From NCBI RefSeq assembly GCF_900180345.1, contig NZ_FXLV01000001.1, forward strand, positions 1-64,000: 64,000 nt of DNA, written 5' to 3'. Below the pieces are notes generated by a model. The model saw only the letters and a program-made list of their open reading frames with translations. It searched no databases and was not told the DNA's origin. A program made the position numbers and the translations under genes. Within the stretch, counting starts at the first letter, position 1. Every line of letters starts with the position of its first letter. This document shows positions 46,696-58,301 of the stretch, one piece after another. This stretch comes from Bathymodiolus heckerae thiotrophic gill symbiont (GTDB lineage Bacteria > Pseudomonadota > Gammaproteobacteria > PS1 > Pseudothioglobaceae).

Positions 46696-48153
46696 TTAGA
46701 ACAGTGAAAGTGCCAACTGCATCCAAAAATCTGGGAACAATCCTACCACCAGAATCAACACAGCATTAATAGAGACAACCAGCTGTATATCTATTGGCGC
46801 TGGAATACTTTCTTGCGCTTCATCACCGTCTTCAAAATACATTGATTTGATAATTTGTAAATAGTAATAAGCACTGATCACAGCAAACACAACGACAATA
46901 ATTGCCACAGTTATCATGCCACTAGATATTACCTGCTGCAAGATGAATAGTTTTGCATAAAAGCCGATAAACGGGGGAATGCCCGCCATAGACAGCATAA
47001 TTATTAACATCATCAAGGCAGACCAAGGCGAGTGAGCGCTTAAGCCCTTGTAATCACTGATTAAATCTGCTTCAAAGCCTTTTTTATTGAGCAAAATAAT
47101 AACACCGAATGCTGCCAAACTCATCAATACATAAACCAGAATATAAAAGACTGCCGCACCATAACCCGTAATCACACCTGTAGCAAAACCCAATAAAACA
47201 AAACCAATATGAGAGATGGTCGAATACGCCAACAGTCGCTTGATATTAGTTTGCAGCAGCGCCACAATTGAACCCAGTACAATAGACAATATTGCCAATA
47301 CCGTAAATAAATCTGACCAATAAGGCTGCATTGCACCCAAACCATCAATCAACAAACGCACCAACATAGCCACCGCAGCAATCTTTGGCACAGTAGAAAT
47401 AAACATAGTTACTGAAGTGGGTGCACCTTGGTAGACATCTGGCACCCACATATGGAATGGCACTGCGCCAAGTTTAAAGGCAATACCAATCACCAAAAAC
47501 ACCAAGCCAAAATTAATAATCAAGACTTCTCTCGAGGCTAGCGTTGCACTGTTAGCAAATACAGCAATTTCACTAATATTAAGACTACCACTAATGCCAT
47601 AAATCATGCTCATACCATACAGCAACAAACCCGATGCGATTGCACCCAGTACAAAGTATTTAAGCGCCGCCTCAACTGCTCCTGCTCTATTGCGAGCAAT
47701 GGCAATCAAAGTGTAAAGAGACAAGGATAAGATTTCCAAACCCAAGTACAGGGTTAGCAAACTATGACCTGATACCATTACCATCATGCCCAATATTGAC
47801 AACATTACTAAAACAAAATACTCGCCTCTGAATAAAGAATGTTGCAATAAATAATGGCGTGAATACACCATTGCCACCATGGCTGCTACCATCATAAAGA
47901 CTTTAAACACCGATGCCATGTCGTCTAATATAAATGAATTGCCTAGAATAATTGTCTCTGGCTCTCCAATCAAGTTAAACGCTAATACGCCCGTTGTTAA
48001 CAAACTCAACTGTGTCAGGTAATAAGTTACTTGTTTAAACGGCTTGGTTAAGAACAAATCTAATAATAAGACAACAACAATAGCACTTAATAAAAAGATT
48101 TCTGGCAAAGCTGCCATCAGCGAAGTGGTATCAAATAAGGGTGTATTTATCAT
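46696..48153 (-). CDS. nuoN: NADH-quinone oxidoreductase subunit N
   Basis: A 485-residue antiporter-like membrane subunit with about 14 transmembrane helices and a central lysine in the MRP-like region (GIAFKLGAVPFHMW), then LAYSTISHIGF. It is the last gene of the nuoA-N operon, overlapping nuoM by 4 bp. It pumps protons in complex I, driven by quinone reduction. Confidence 0.96.
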   Translation of the reverse strand: MINTPLFDTTSLMAALPEIFLLSAIVVVLLLDLFLTKPFKQVTYYLTQLSLLTTGVLAFNLIGEPETIILGNSFILDDMASVFKVFMMVAAMVAMVYSRHYLLQHSLFRGEYFVLVMLSILGMMVMVSGHSLLTLYLGLEILSLSLYTLIAIARNRAGAVEAALKYFVLGAIASGLLLYGMSMIYGISGSLNISEIAVFANSATLASREVLIINFGLVFLVIGIAFKLGAVPFHMWVPDVYQGAPTSVTMFISTVPKIAAVAMLVRLLIDGLGAMQPYWSDLFTVLAILSIVLGSIVALLQTNIKRLLAYSTISHIGFVLLGFATGVITGYGAAVFYILVYVLMSLAAFGVIILLNKKGFEADLISDYKGLSAHSPWSALMMLIIMLSMAGIPPFIGFYAKLFILQQVISSGMITVAIIVVVFAVISAYYYLQIIKSMYFEDGDEAQESIPAPIDIQLVVSINAVLILVVGLFPDFWMQLALSLF

Positions 48154-49655
48154 AATTTTGAGCTTAACGCTTGATTAAGTAAGTGGTCAATTGAACTGTG
48201 CATCACTTCAATCAATGGTTGTGGGTATAGACCTACAATCAGCACAGCCAGCGCCAAGATTGCTAAAATTGAGAATTCACGGCCATTAATGTCATTCAAT
48301 GTTGCTACTGCTGGATTGGTAATCTTTCCCCAAAACACTCGTTTTACCATCCATAAGGTATAAGCCGCACCGACAATCAGCGTAGTTGCCGCTAACACTG
48401 CGTACCAAATATTGGCTTGTACAGCACCTAAAATCACCATAAATTCGCCCACAAAACCTGAAGTACCTGGCAAGCCTGCGTTTGCCATTGCAAACAGCAC
48501 CGCAAAGCCTGTGAATTTTGGCATAGAATTAATCACGCCGCCATAAGTTGAAATCTCTCTTGAATGCAGGCGGTCATATAGCACACCGACCACCAAGAAC
48601 ATCGCAGCCGAGATAAAGCCATGTGAAATCATCTGCACCATTGCACCCTCAAGGCCCAATAATGCACCTTCTGCGCTACCGGGCTTATAAGCTAAAAACA
48701 AGGCAAACACACCCAATGTTACAAAACCCATGTGTGAGATTGATGAATAAGCAATCAGTTTTTTCATATCTCTTTGCACCAAAGCCACAAAACCAATATA
48801 AACAATAGCAATCAACGACAAAGCAATTACTACATCTGAAAATTGTAAAGACGCATCAGGTGTGATTGGCAAAGAGAAACGGAAGAAGCCATAACCACCC
48901 ATTTTCAACATAATCGCCGCCAGAATTACCGACCCCCCAGTTGGCGCTTGCACATGCGCATCAGGCAGCCAAGTATGCACAGGAAACATTGGCACTTTAA
49001 CTGCAAATGCCATAAAGAATGCCCAAAAAATCCACGCCTGTTCTGTTGCACTTAAACTAAGATTATGCATATCTAAAATTGAAAACGAGCCGCCTTTGTT
49101 ATACATATAAATTAAAGACACCAGCATAAACACCGAGCCCAAAAAAGTATATAAGAAGAATTTAATCGCTGCATAAACACGATTGTCGCCACCCCAAATA
49201 CCCACAATCAACAACATTGGAATCAACGATGCCTCCCAAAAAGCATAGAACAAAATAGCATCAAGCGATGAAAACACACCAATAATCAAGCCTTCCATCA
49301 TCAAAAATGCCGCCATATAATGCGCTGGTCGTTTTTGAATCACTTCCCAGCCTGCGGCAATGACTAAGATAGTTGAAAAAGTTGTTAAAATAATCAGTGG
49401 CATAGAAATACCATCAATCCCTAAATGGTAGTGAATGTTAAATTGTGTAATCCAAGCGCTCTTTTCAACAAACTGCATTAAATGTGTCGATGAATCAAAC
49501 CCCGCCCACAGGCTCAACGACATTACAAATACCAAAATTGAAATGACCAGACTTACCCAACGAGCCGTACTCGCTCGCTCATTACCCAACAAGATAACCA
49601 ACCCGCCACCTATAATCGGCAACCAAATCAACAAACTAAGTAAAGTGTTTTCCAT
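48150..49655 (-). CDS. nuoM: NADH-quinone oxidoreductase subunit M
   Basis: A 501-residue antiporter-like subunit with about 14 membrane helices. Conserved blocks are VGIWGGDNRVYAAIKFFLYT, FAVKVPMFPVHTWLPDAHV and LIAYSSISHMGFV. It forms one of the three proton channels of complex I. It ends in a 4-bp overlap with nuoN and follows nuoL after 2 bp. Confidence 0.97.
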   Translation of the reverse strand: MENTLLSLLIWLPIIGGGLVILLGNERASTARWVSLVISILVFVMSLSLWAGFDSSTHLMQFVEKSAWITQFNIHYHLGIDGISMPLIILTTFSTILVIAAGWEVIQKRPAHYMAAFLMMEGLIIGVFSSLDAILFYAFWEASLIPMLLIVGIWGGDNRVYAAIKFFLYTFLGSVFMLVSLIYMYNKGGSFSILDMHNLSLSATEQAWIFWAFFMAFAVKVPMFPVHTWLPDAHVQAPTGGSVILAAIMLKMGGYGFFRFSLPITPDASLQFSDVVIALSLIAIVYIGFVALVQRDMKKLIAYSSISHMGFVTLGVFALFLAYKPGSAEGALLGLEGAMVQMISHGFISAAMFLVVGVLYDRLHSREISTYGGVINSMPKFTGFAVLFAMANAGLPGTSGFVGEFMVILGAVQANIWYAVLAATTLIVGAAYTLWMVKRVFWGKITNPAVATLNDINGREFSILAILALAVLIVGLYPQPLIEVMHSSIDHLLNQALSSKL

Positions 49656-49657
49656 AA

Positions 49658-51619
49658 TTAAATCACCAGTAATGGCTTGTCACCCATAAACAGCGTCCAA
49701 GTTAAAATAATTAATAAACTAAAAATCATAAAGAAGGCATAATGATAAACATAACCTGTTTGAATTGGACGCACCATAGAGCCAATAAAACCAATAAATC
49801 TAGCGCTGCCATTCACTATCATCGAATCAATCACCATAGAATCGGAAACCTTCCATAAAACATTACCCAGCTTCTTAACTCCATTTACAAAGACAATCTC
49901 GTTAAAACGGTCAAAACCATATAAAGATTGCAACACATAATCAACAACGGAGAATTTTTTCTGCACCCAATCTGCCCACTTAGTTCGATAAATTGAGAAC
50001 ACCCAAGCAACTACAATACCACCAACCATCATCCAAAATGGTAAAGTTTGCACAGCGTGAGAAATCATCTCCGCTGCCCCATGAAACTCACCACTCAATT
50101 CAGCCATCGATAAATGCCTTGAGGCAACACTAATAGCATTGTCCAACCAACCTGCAAACAGCATTGGCTCAATCGTAAAATAACCAATAATCGCCGAAGG
50201 AATGGCCAGCATTATTAACGGAAAAGTAATTGATGCTGGCGACTCGTGTAAGTGTTGTTCAGTGTGATGATCAACACGCGATTCTCCATGAAACACCAAG
50301 AAAAACATTCTAAATGAATAAAATGCAGTAATAAAAACACCCGCAACCACGGCATAATAAACCCAGTCAGCATACGGTAATTGCGAGAAATGCACCGCTT
50401 CAATAATCATATCTTTCGAATAAAAGCCTGCAAAACCTGGGAAACCAATAAGTGCCAGCGTGCCAATCAAGCCTGTCCAGTAAGTAATAGGCATTTTCTT
50501 ACGCAAACCACCCATTTTACGAATATCTTGCTCGTGGTGCATAGCAACAATTACCGAACCTGCACCCAAGAATAATAACGCCTTAAAAAATGCATGTGTC
50601 ATAAGATGAAAAATTGCCACCGAATAAGCACTTACACCTAAGGCGACCGTCATATAGCCCAGCTGTGACAAGGTCGAATACGCCACCACTTTCTTAATAT
50701 CATTTTGCACAATACCAAGCAAACCCATAAATAAGGCGGTAATCGCACCCACAACCATAACCACAGTGAGTGCCACATCGCTCATTTCAAACATCGGCGA
50801 CATACGCGATACCATAAAAATACCCGCTGTTACCATAGTGGCAGCGTGAATCAGTGCTGAAATTGGTGTTGGGCCTTCCATTGAACCTGGCAACCAAACA
50901 TGAAGTGGTACTTGCGCTGATTTACCCATCGCACCAACAAACAACAACAAACAAATCACGGTAATTAAATCCATACCCCAGAGTGTTTGATTAACTGTGT
51001 TATCAAGGCTGGCAAACACTTCCATATAGTCAAGCGAGCCACTAAATGCCAATACTAAACCAATGCCCAATAAAAAACCAAAATCGCCAACACGATTAAC
51101 TAAAAAGGCCTTTAAATTCGCCTCAACAGCACTTTCTTTGTGATGCCAAAAACCAATCAATAAATAAGAAACCAATCCCACTGCCTCCCAGCCAAAGAAC
51201 AACTGCATAAAGTTATTACTCATTACTAGCATAAACATTGAGAAAGTAAACAGAGAAATATAACTAAAAAACTTGGTGTAATCCTTATCATCATGCATAT
51301 AGCCAATGGTGTAAATATGCACCATTAACGACACAAACGACACCACCACCAACATCACAGAGGTTAGGTTATCAACTAAAAACCCAACACTCACATTCAG
51401 ATTACCAATTTGCATCCAAGTATAAAGGTTTTGATTAAAAACTTCGCCCCGCTCCAACACATGATGATTAAAAACCATGAGCGCAAGCACCGTAGAAACC
51501 AACACCCCTAAAATGGTAATGGTGTGTGTGGCAGAACGACCCAATACACGCCCAAAAAAACCAGCAATAATAGCGCCTATTAAAGGAGAAAGTGCAATTG
51601 TTAAATAAAAATTTTCCAT
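49658..51619 (-). CDS. nuoL: NADH-quinone oxidoreductase subunit L
   Basis: A 653-residue antiporter-like subunit with about 16 membrane helices, the distal pump of complex I. It has GWEAVGLVSYLLIGFW, GAMGKSAQVPLHVWLPGSMEG, VVAYSTLSQLGYM and the long amphipathic helix HL region near the C-terminus. The length is close to the E. coli protein (613), with a slightly longer C-terminal part. Confidence 0.97.
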   Translation of the reverse strand: MENFYLTIALSPLIGAIIAGFFGRVLGRSATHTITILGVLVSTVLALMVFNHHVLERGEVFNQNLYTWMQIGNLNVSVGFLVDNLTSVMLVVVSFVSLMVHIYTIGYMHDDKDYTKFFSYISLFTFSMFMLVMSNNFMQLFFGWEAVGLVSYLLIGFWHHKESAVEANLKAFLVNRVGDFGFLLGIGLVLAFSGSLDYMEVFASLDNTVNQTLWGMDLITVICLLLFVGAMGKSAQVPLHVWLPGSMEGPTPISALIHAATMVTAGIFMVSRMSPMFEMSDVALTVVMVVGAITALFMGLLGIVQNDIKKVVAYSTLSQLGYMTVALGVSAYSVAIFHLMTHAFFKALLFLGAGSVIVAMHHEQDIRKMGGLRKKMPITYWTGLIGTLALIGFPGFAGFYSKDMIIEAVHFSQLPYADWVYYAVVAGVFITAFYSFRMFFLVFHGESRVDHHTEQHLHESPASITFPLIMLAIPSAIIGYFTIEPMLFAGWLDNAISVASRHLSMAELSGEFHGAAEMISHAVQTLPFWMMVGGIVVAWVFSIYRTKWADWVQKKFSVVDYVLQSLYGFDRFNEIVFVNGVKKLGNVLWKVSDSMVIDSMIVNGSARFIGFIGSMVRPIQTGYVYHYAFFMIFSLLIILTWTLFMGDKPLLVI

Positions 51620-51634
51620 AGTTTATCTCTTTTA

Positions 51635-51940
51635 TTAACCCTTCAAACTGTTAGTAACATCAACATTAATAGAGCCTTTATTTCTAAACAATAAAGTTAG
51701 AATTGCCAGCCCAATAGCCACTTCTGCTGCTGCCACTGTCAAAATAAAGAAAACAAAAATTTGCCCCGCTTCATTGCCTAAAAAGTGCGAGAAGGCAATA
51801 AAATTAGTATTCACTGCCACTAAAATTAACTCAACACACATCAGTAAAGTAATAATATTGGTTCGATTAACAAAAATACCCACCAAGCCAATACAAAAAA
51901 TAATGGCACTTAGAATTAAATAATCACTCAAACTAACCAT
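51635..51940 (-). CDS. nuoK: NADH-quinone oxidoreductase subunit K
   Basis: A 101-residue subunit with three membrane helices. Conserved glutamates are in [11 protein letters not shown] and [12 protein letters not shown], as expected for the proton path in complex I. Its start shares one base with the end of nuoJ. Confidence 0.96.
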   Translation of the reverse strand: MVSLSDYLILSAIIFCIGLVGIFVNRTNIITLLMCVELILVAVNTNFIAFSHFLGNEAGQIFVFFILTVAAAEVAIGLAILTLLFRNKGSINVDVTNSLKG

Positions 51941-52551
51941 TATTTTCCCTCCTTATTCGGCGTGGTAATTGAAACCAAGTACACTCTGTCTTTGGCTTTA
52001 ACACTAACCTGCTCTGCAATATTTTGAGTCTTACGATTGCCTTCGTTTCTATGCACCAAGGTAATTGCTGCAATAATCGCAATTAACAACAATACCGCTG
52101 CCAATTCAAATGGATACACATAATCAGTGTAAAGTTGTAATGCCAAAACGGTAATATTGCTGTAATCTGCTGCGTGCCTCGCCGGTGCTGCCATCATCTC
52201 TAAACCAAACTGATTGTTACCTAATACCAGCGCCATTTCAGCGGCAATAATGGCTGCCACAATCAAACCCAGTGGCAAATAACTCGCAAATTTCGCACGC
52301 AGACTAGATTTATCAATATTAAGCATCTTAATGACAAATAGGAACAACACCATTACTGCACCGACATACACCAAAATCAAGGTAATCGCTAAAAACTCTG
52401 CCTCAAGTAAAATCCAAATACTCGCCGCAGAAAAGAAAGCCAAAATTAAAAACAATACGGCTTTTGCTGCATTGCGTGAAAAAATCATCGCCAATGAGGC
52501 AGCAATAAACCAAAATGAGAAAACATAAAATAATATTTGATCAAAGCTCAT
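51940..52551 (-). CDS. nuoJ: NADH-quinone oxidoreductase subunit J
   Basis: A 203-residue membrane subunit with five helices ([20 protein letters not shown] is split here: [10 protein letters not shown] then [20 protein letters not shown]) matching NuoJ. A hydrophilic C-terminal tail ends it. The ATG at 52551 overlaps the end of an inserted HEPN-type gene by 11 bp; in most bacteria nuoI directly precedes it. Confidence 0.95.
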   Translation of the reverse strand: MSFDQILFYVFSFWFIAASLAMIFSRNAAKAVLFLILAFFSAASIWILLEAEFLAITLILVYVGAVMVLFLFVIKMLNIDKSSLRAKFASYLPLGLIVAAIIAAEMALVLGNNQFGLEMMAAPARHAADYSNITVLALQLYTDYVYPFELAAVLLLIAIIAAITLVHRNEGNRKTQNIAEQVSVKAKDRVYLVSITTPNKEGK

Positions 52552-52924
52552 AATTTTTACCTATATTTTTAGCAAGGTTGGTTAGTATCTGCAAATAACC
52601 CTCAAGTTGAGCATAGATTTTATCTGCCAAATCTTCATTATAGGTGTGCGTGGTTAGATTGCGATTTTGCACCATATCGGCAAACATTTCTTCCTCTTCT
52701 ATCAAGCCTAATTTAAACGCTTGTTTAAAACAATTTTTTGGCGAATTACAAACCTCTAATCCTTCATTTTTTAACTGTTCTTGTATTGATTTCCATGACA
52801 ATTCGTAACAAATTTCATAACGCTTAATCGCACTATCCCACACAATATCGGTTTTATTTTCCAACAAAACCTCTTGCAGTTTACTTGTCGATTGTCTAAA
52901 ATTTTTGTATCTTATTGTGTTCAT
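52541..52924 (-). CDS. HEPN-domain toxin-like protein (HI0074/HepT type)
   Basis: A 127-residue all-helical HEPN protein of the nucleotidyltransferase substrate-binding group. It carries RNLTTHTY (R88, H93, Y95), i.e. the RX4HXY motif known in HepT, where the Arg/His pair is needed for RNase activity and the tyrosine is the site AMPylated by MntA. An early WDSAIKRYEICYELSWKSI helix fits the family. It overlaps the upstream MntA-like gene by 4 bp and the downstream nuoJ by 11 bp. Toxin activity is inferred from the motif; it has not been shown here. Confidence 0.88.
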   Translation of the reverse strand: MNTIRYKNFRQSTSKLQEVLLENKTDIVWDSAIKRYEICYELSWKSIQEQLKNEGLEVCNSPKNCFKQAFKLGLIEEEEMFADMVQNRNLTTHTYNEDLADKIYAQLEGYLQILTNLAKNIGKNYEL

Positions 52925-53211
52925 AATAGAATCGAACTGTGGTTAATTTGTTTTTTCAGTTCGGCACTAGCATCATTAATATCAAGTAAATCGACGCTAT
53001 ATAAAGTAGGCATATTGTCAATAAAATTTTGAAATTTTCGCATTTTGTTGCCGTCTAATTCTTGTGTGTGTTGAATGGCCAAATCGATATCCGAATATTG
53101 GCTGGCAGTATTATTTGCCCTCGAACCAAACAACAACAAAGATACATTGACATCAAAAATCTGATGAAATTCGCTTGCAATAGTACGAATAATATTATCT
53201 ACTCTATTCAT
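52921..53211 (-). CDS. MNT-type minimal nucleotidyltransferase, antitoxin-like (MntA type)
   Basis: A 96-residue minimal nucleotidyltransferase with the GSX10DXD motif: G29-S30 in LLFGSRANN and D41, D43 in SDIDLAI, plus a third acidic residue in VDLLD (D74). This is the catalytic set of MntA, which AMPylates and blocks the HEPN partner. The gene lies between nuoI and the HEPN gene, overlapping both by 4 bp (ATGA). Confidence 0.88.
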   Translation of the reverse strand: MNRVDNIIRTIASEFHQIFDVNVSLLLFGSRANNTASQYSDIDLAIQHTQELDGNKMRKFQNFIDNMPTLYSVDLLDINDASAELKKQINHSSILL

Positions 53212-53729
53212 CGGTATTTCGCATCTTCTAATTTGGTCTCGTTAATCATTTGTTCGTTGTTATCGCCGACCTCTAATAGGTGCGCCTTGTCAATAATACT
53301 GCCTTCTCTAGAATCAACAAAAGCATAATCAAAAATTTGCGTTTCTACAATTGCATCAACAGGACAAGCTTCTTCACAAAAACCACAAAAAATACACTTG
53401 AATAAGTCAATGTCGTATTGCGTGGTGCGTCTAGTACCATCATCACGCATTTCAGATTCAATGGTAATGGCATTTGCTGGACAAACCGCTTCACACAATT
53501 TACAAGCAATACACCGCTCTTCACCATTTGGGTAACGACGCAAAGCGTGTAAGCCCCTAAACCTAGGTGAAATCGGCGTTCTCTCCTCAGGAAATTGAAC
53601 AGTAATTTTTTTGTTAATCAGTTCTTTGGCTGTGATTTTTAGCCCGCCACGAAGCTCACTTAAGCTAAAGTCTTTTATTAATTTTTTAATATTATTAATC
53701 ATAAAATTACTCAGATGAATTAAAACCAA
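53208..53729 (-). CDS. nuoI: NADH-quinone oxidoreductase subunit I
   Basis: A 173-residue ferredoxin-like subunit carrying two [4Fe-4S] clusters in [12 protein letters not shown] and [12 protein letters not shown]. It has the N-terminal amphipathic region and the [18 protein letters not shown] lead-in typical of NuoI. The stop overlaps the MntA-like gene. It precedes the insertion in the otherwise standard nuo order. Confidence 0.97.
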   Translation of the reverse strand: MVLIHLSNFMINNIKKLIKDFSLSELRGGLKITAKELINKKITVQFPEERTPISPRFRGLHALRRYPNGEERCIACKLCEAVCPANAITIESEMRDDGTRRTTQYDIDLFKCIFCGFCEEACPVDAIVETQIFDYAFVDSREGSIIDKAHLLEVGDNNEQMINETKLEDAKYR

Positions 53730-54784
53730 GGGCCTATTTTAAGTTGCGTCATCAATGCTACCACAAAAATCCAAACAATCGTCCATGGTAAAAACACCTT
53801 CCAAGACAAGCGCATAATTTGGTCATAACGAAAACGCGGAAAAGTCGCACGAATCCACAAATATAAAAACATAAAGAAAGTAGATTTTGCCAATAACCAA
53901 ATAATGCCCGGCACCCAAGCAAAACCTGCCTCTAAATACGCAATACCTTCAAACGGAGAATGCCAACCACCGAAAAACAATATCACTGCCAACACTGCCA
54001 TAAAAATCATATTGGCATATTCTGCTAAGAAGAAAACTGCAAAAGTCATACCCGAATATTCAACATGAGTGCCGCCGACAATCTCAGATTCCCCTTCCAC
54101 CACATCAAATGGCGCACGGTTAGTTTCTACCAAAGCCGAGATAAAAAAGATAATCATCATTGGGAACAAAGGAATCCAATACCAATTTAAAATACTGCCT
54201 TTTTGTGCCATCACTATATCGTTCAGATTGACACTACCTGCAATCATTACCACAGTTACCAACGCAAAACCAATCACAATTTCGTAAGAAACCAACAGCG
54301 ATGCACTTCGCAATGCACCTAGCAATGGATACTTAGAATTTGATGCCCAACCCGCTAGAATAATGCCATAAACACCCACCGAACCAATCGCTAATACATA
54401 CAATAAGCTAATATCTAAATTGGCGACATACATACCTTCATCAAAGGGAATAACCGCCCAAATAGCGATTGCAGGTGCAATTGCCAAGACTGGTGCTAAT
54501 AAAAACAGGTAGATATTCGCCTTACTTGGGAAAATTATTTCCTTGGTCATTAGTTTTAAAGCGTCTGCAATAGGTTGCAACCAGCCTTTTGGCCCAACAC
54601 GATTCGGCCCGACACGCAGTTGCATATAGCCAATCACTTTACGCTCAGCATAAGTGAAGTAAGCCACAACCAACATCAGCGGCATCACTAAAGCAATGGC
54701 TTTAATTAAGATAATCACAATAGTGGCAATTGCCCCATCAAACCAAGGTATTAACGCATGTATCCACTGCCAAAATGCAATCAT
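53720..54784 (-). CDS. nuoH: NADH-quinone oxidoreductase subunit H
   Basis: A 354-residue membrane subunit with eight helices that forms much of the quinone channel. It has [21 protein letters not shown] (shortened here as [18 protein letters not shown]), [33 protein letters not shown] and [11 protein letters not shown]. It overlaps nuoI by 10 bp and nuoG by 4 bp. Confidence 0.97.
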   Translation of the reverse strand: MIAFWQWIHALIPWFDGAIATIVIILIKAIALVMPLMLVVAYFTYAERKVIGYMQLRVGPNRVGPKGWLQPIADALKLMTKEIIFPSKANIYLFLLAPVLAIAPAIAIWAVIPFDEGMYVANLDISLLYVLAIGSVGVYGIILAGWASNSKYPLLGALRSASLLVSYEIVIGFALVTVVMIAGSVNLNDIVMAQKGSILNWYWIPLFPMMIIFFISALVETNRAPFDVVEGESEIVGGTHVEYSGMTFAVFFLAEYANMIFMAVLAVILFFGGWHSPFEGIAYLEAGFAWVPGIIWLLAKSTFFMFLYLWIRATFPRFRYDQIMRLSWKVFLPWTIVWIFVVALMTQLKIGPWF

Positions 54785-57033
54785 AACTCACCTCTAATTG
54801 GCTTATTTGTATTCACAAAAACGCAATTATTGGCAACTGATTCACGGATTGAAACTGGCACACCTAGATAGTTGTCATTTTCAGCAACTTCCAATTTCTT
54901 AGCCGTGGCTTTGTTCATCGACGCACTATGCATTTGACCGATTTTAGTGGCTTGCAAGGCGCTGGCATGCCTAGATAAAGCATCAACCGCATAAGGTGAT
55001 TTTTGCCAAATCACATTCACACTGCGTTTAACCTTAATGTCAAGCTTCTTATTGCTAACATTTTGCTTGTGTCCTTGATTAGAAATTTCACTGGTAACTT
55101 GCATAGAATTGGCAAAGTGAAAGCCTGGTAATTGTAATAAATCTGCCAATACTTTTAGCACTTTCCATGCTGGCTTAACATCGCTTGGCGCACTGACAGA
55201 CGCACAGAATGACTGCACTTTGCCCTCAATATTAATATGTGAGCCTGAGGTTTCATAAAAACTTGCGATTGGCAACATCACATCTGAATATTGCGCAACC
55301 GCCTCATCTTTAAAACTGTTCATGGAAATAACAAAGGCATCTTTCTTACTTAATGCTTTAATCGCTTGGGCAGGATGATGAAAATCGAAGTGCGGATAAA
55401 CATCTAGCAGAATGTAAGCCTTTAAGCCTGTTGCCAACATTGCATTTGCATCCAGCCCTTTTTTTCCAGGAACAAATTCTGTCAAATCACCTGCCATTGA
55501 ATTCGCCGTTGCACTAATATTCAGTGTTGTAGAATTGGTTTGCTGAGCAATCTCGTTAATCAATTGCGCTATGCTTGATGCCTGTGGGTTATTAACCATA
55601 TGCTCGCCCAAAATAATCACCGAATTATCTGCATCTAGCAATCTATCTGCCAATTGTTTTGCTGTATCGCTCGCCTCAATCTTACTCAGAGCCTCTGGAA
55701 TCTCAGCATTAGAGGCTTGTAAAATTAACTTTAGCACCTCTGCCAACATGAATGCTATTTGATTTGGTGTAACGATATTTTCGCTGTTTAATTGATAATT
55801 AAAATCAAATGCCATGACATTAATCACATCAATACTTGCACCAGATAGCGACGCTTTGCGCAAACGATGGTTAATCATTGGTTGCTCTAATCTTGGATTA
55901 GAGCCAATAATCAACACATGATCAACGCCCTCTAATCCTGCTAATTTAATATTGGATTCTAATGTAACTGTATTTTCTAAATCCTTGATATTGAGACGGT
56001 AATCAATATTTTCAGAACCTACTTCTCTTAATAATTTTTGCAATAAATGGAATTCTTCAAGTGTCGCAGTATTTGAGGCTAATGCGCCTAATTTATTAGC
56101 CTCTCCTGTGTTTAATACCTTGTCAGTCAGGCCGCGCATAGCAAATTCAAGCGCCTCATCCCAGCTAACTTCCCGCCATTCACCTTTCACTTTGATTTGC
56201 GGGCTAAGCAATCTATTCTCATGTGCCAAACCCTCATAAGAAAAACGGTCTCTATCAGAAATCCAAGTCTCATTAACGCTGTCATTGTCTTTGGCAACAA
56301 TACGCTTAACCCTACCTTTGTAGGTTTGCGTAACAATATTGGAGCCAGTCAAATCGTGTCTAGCAATATTGGAAACAGAATTCATCTGCCATGTCCTTAA
56401 TTCATAACGAAATGGCTTGGAAGTCAACGCGCCCACTGGGCAAACATCAATCATATTACCCGAAAGTTCTGATTGAATACCCTCAGCTAAAAACGGCTCA
56501 ATCTTCAAGTCTTCGCCGCGACCAGTGCCACCCATTTCCATAATGCCACCAATCTCAGCGCCAAAACGCACACAACGAGTGCAGTGAATGCAACGGGTCA
56601 TATCGGTTTGAATCAATGGACCAATATCGCCATCCACAACCACTCGCTTACCTTCGCTAAATCGTGAAACATCCGAGCCATAGTCCATTGCCACATCTTG
56701 CAATTCACACTCACCACCTTGATCGCAAATCGGACAATCTAAGGGGTGGTTAATAAGTAAAAATTCCATCACTGCTTTTTGTGAGGCCTTAACTTTTTCA
56801 TTATTGGTGTGCACTTTCATACCTTCATTAATCGGCGTAGAGCACGCAGGTTGTGGTTTTGGTGCGCCCTCCACATCCACTAAGCACATACGGCAATTTG
56901 CCGCTACTGATAGTTTTTTGTGATAACAAAACCTAGGTACACTGATGCCTTCTCTGTCAGTAACAGCAATGAGCATCTCACCCGCTTTGGCACTTACTAA
57001 ATTTCCGTCAATTTCAATTTCAATATCAGCCAT
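54781..57033 (-). CDS. nuoG: NADH-quinone oxidoreductase subunit G
   Basis: A 750-residue peripheral-arm subunit. The N-terminus has a [2Fe-2S] ferredoxin domain ([15 protein letters not shown]), followed by the [14 protein letters not shown] and [15 protein letters not shown] cluster-binding region. The rest is a molybdopterin-oxidoreductase-like fold without a cofactor. It is shorter than E. coli NuoG (908), a common variation in this fold. Confidence 0.95.
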   Translation of the reverse strand: MADIEIEIDGNLVSAKAGEMLIAVTDREGISVPRFCYHKKLSVAANCRMCLVDVEGAPKPQPACSTPINEGMKVHTNNEKVKASQKAVMEFLLINHPLDCPICDQGGECELQDVAMDYGSDVSRFSEGKRVVVDGDIGPLIQTDMTRCIHCTRCVRFGAEIGGIMEMGGTGRGEDLKIEPFLAEGIQSELSGNMIDVCPVGALTSKPFRYELRTWQMNSVSNIARHDLTGSNIVTQTYKGRVKRIVAKDNDSVNETWISDRDRFSYEGLAHENRLLSPQIKVKGEWREVSWDEALEFAMRGLTDKVLNTGEANKLGALASNTATLEEFHLLQKLLREVGSENIDYRLNIKDLENTVTLESNIKLAGLEGVDHVLIIGSNPRLEQPMINHRLRKASLSGASIDVINVMAFDFNYQLNSENIVTPNQIAFMLAEVLKLILQASNAEIPEALSKIEASDTAKQLADRLLDADNSVIILGEHMVNNPQASSIAQLINEIAQQTNSTTLNISATANSMAGDLTEFVPGKKGLDANAMLATGLKAYILLDVYPHFDFHHPAQAIKALSKKDAFVISMNSFKDEAVAQYSDVMLPIASFYETSGSHINIEGKVQSFCASVSAPSDVKPAWKVLKVLADLLQLPGFHFANSMQVTSEISNQGHKQNVSNKKLDIKVKRSVNVIWQKSPYAVDALSRHASALQATKIGQMHSASMNKATAKKLEVAENDNYLGVPVSIRESVANNCVFVNTNKPIRGEL

Positions 57034-58301
57034 TATCCTTTCACCATTGACTTGCCGTGTTTAATATAATATTCAAACTCTGGTCTAAAATTTCTTAAAA
57101 AACTCTCCACTGGCATGGCAGCCGCATCGCCCAGTGCACAGATGGTATTGCCCATAATTTTGTCACTCACTCCCAGCAATAAATCAATATCATCTGCTTT
57201 ACCATCGCCGTCCATAATGCGTTTTAACACACGATATAACCAGCCTGTGCCTTCACGACACGGCGTGCATTGCCCACAAGATTCATCATAATAGAAATGC
57301 GCTAGACGGGTTAAGGTTGCAACCATACAAGTTGAATCGTCCATTACAATTACCGAGCCTGCACCAAGCATTGAGCCTGCTTTTTCAATGCCGTCGTAGT
57401 CCATAGTCATTTCCATTGCTACTTCTGCTGTTAGTACTGGGGTTGATGATCCGCCTGGAATCACGGCCTTTAGTTTTCTGCCTTTTTTAATACCACCAGC
57501 CATCTCTAATAAATCTTTGAACGGTATGCCCATTGGCACTTCAAAATTAGATGGCTTTTGCACATGACCCGTTACTGAAAATAATTTACAACCGCCAGAA
57601 TTTTCTACACCAATATCAGCAAACCATTGCCCGCCTTGGGATAGGATTTCAGGTACAGAAGCAAAACTTTCGGTGTTATTAATGGTAGTTGGCTGACCAA
57701 ATAAACCCACATTTGCAGGGAACGGCGGCTTAAATCTTGGTTGCCCTTTTTTGCCCTCAATAGACTCTAAAAGAGCTGTTTCTTCGCCGCAAATATAAGC
57801 ACCTGCCCCTAAATGAGTGTGTAAATCAAAGCTCACACCGCTGGCGCCAATGTTTTTTCCCAATAAGCCTGCTTTGTAAACTTCTTTTAATGCACCTTCA
57901 AAACGCTTGAACGGCTCCATAAATTCGCCACGGATATAGTTATAACCCACGCTGGCATTCATTACAAAGCCACCAATCGCCATACCTTCAATCACGGCAT
58001 GGGGGTTATATCTAAGAATGTCTCTGTCTTTGCAAGTGCCTGGCTCGCCTTCGTCTGAGTTGCAAACTACATATTTTTGCATACTAGCATTGCGTGGCAT
58101 AAAACTCCACTTAAGCCCAGTGGGAAAGCCTGCACCGCCACGACCACGCAGGCCTGAGGCTTTTAATTCATCAATGATTTCTTCAGGTGTAAGCTCGCCT
58201 TTTAGGATTTTGCGCCAAATGCTATAACCGCCACTTTGCTCATACACCTTAAGCGAGTAGCATTTTTTCTTATCTAAGTTTTTAAAACAAACTTCATTCA
58301 T
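57033..58301 (-). CDS. nuoF: NADH-quinone oxidoreductase subunit F
   Basis: A 422-residue NADH- and FMN-binding subunit. It has [16 protein letters not shown] (NADH), [16 protein letters not shown] and [19 protein letters not shown], then the [4Fe-4S] site [12 protein letters not shown]. It overlaps nuoE by 4 bp and nuoG by 1 bp. Confidence 0.97.
   Translation of the reverse strand: MNEVCFKNLDKKKCYSLKVYEQSGGYSIWRKILKGELTPEEIIDELKASGLRGRGGAGFPTGLKWSFMPRNASMQKYVVCNSDEGEPGTCKDRDILRYNPHAVIEGMAIGGFVMNASVGYNYIRGEFMEPFKRFEGALKEVYKAGLLGKNIGASGVSFDLHTHLGAGAYICGEETALLESIEGKKGQPRFKPPFPANVGLFGQPTTINNTESFASVPEILSQGGQWFADIGVENSGGCKLFSVTGHVQKPSNFEVPMGIPFKDLLEMAGGIKKGRKLKAVIPGGSSTPVLTAEVAMEMTMDYDGIEKAGSMLGAGSVIVMDDSTCMVATLTRLAHFYYDESCGQCTPCREGTGWLYRVLKRIMDGDGKADDIDLLLGVSDKIMGNTICALGDAAAMPVESFLRNFRPEFEYYIKHGKSMVKG

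Noticed and set aside
53062-53328. Plus-strand 88-codon frame opposite the MntA-like gene
   Set aside because: It is antisense to a well-defined catalytic motif and crosses the nuoI end without any recognisable product.
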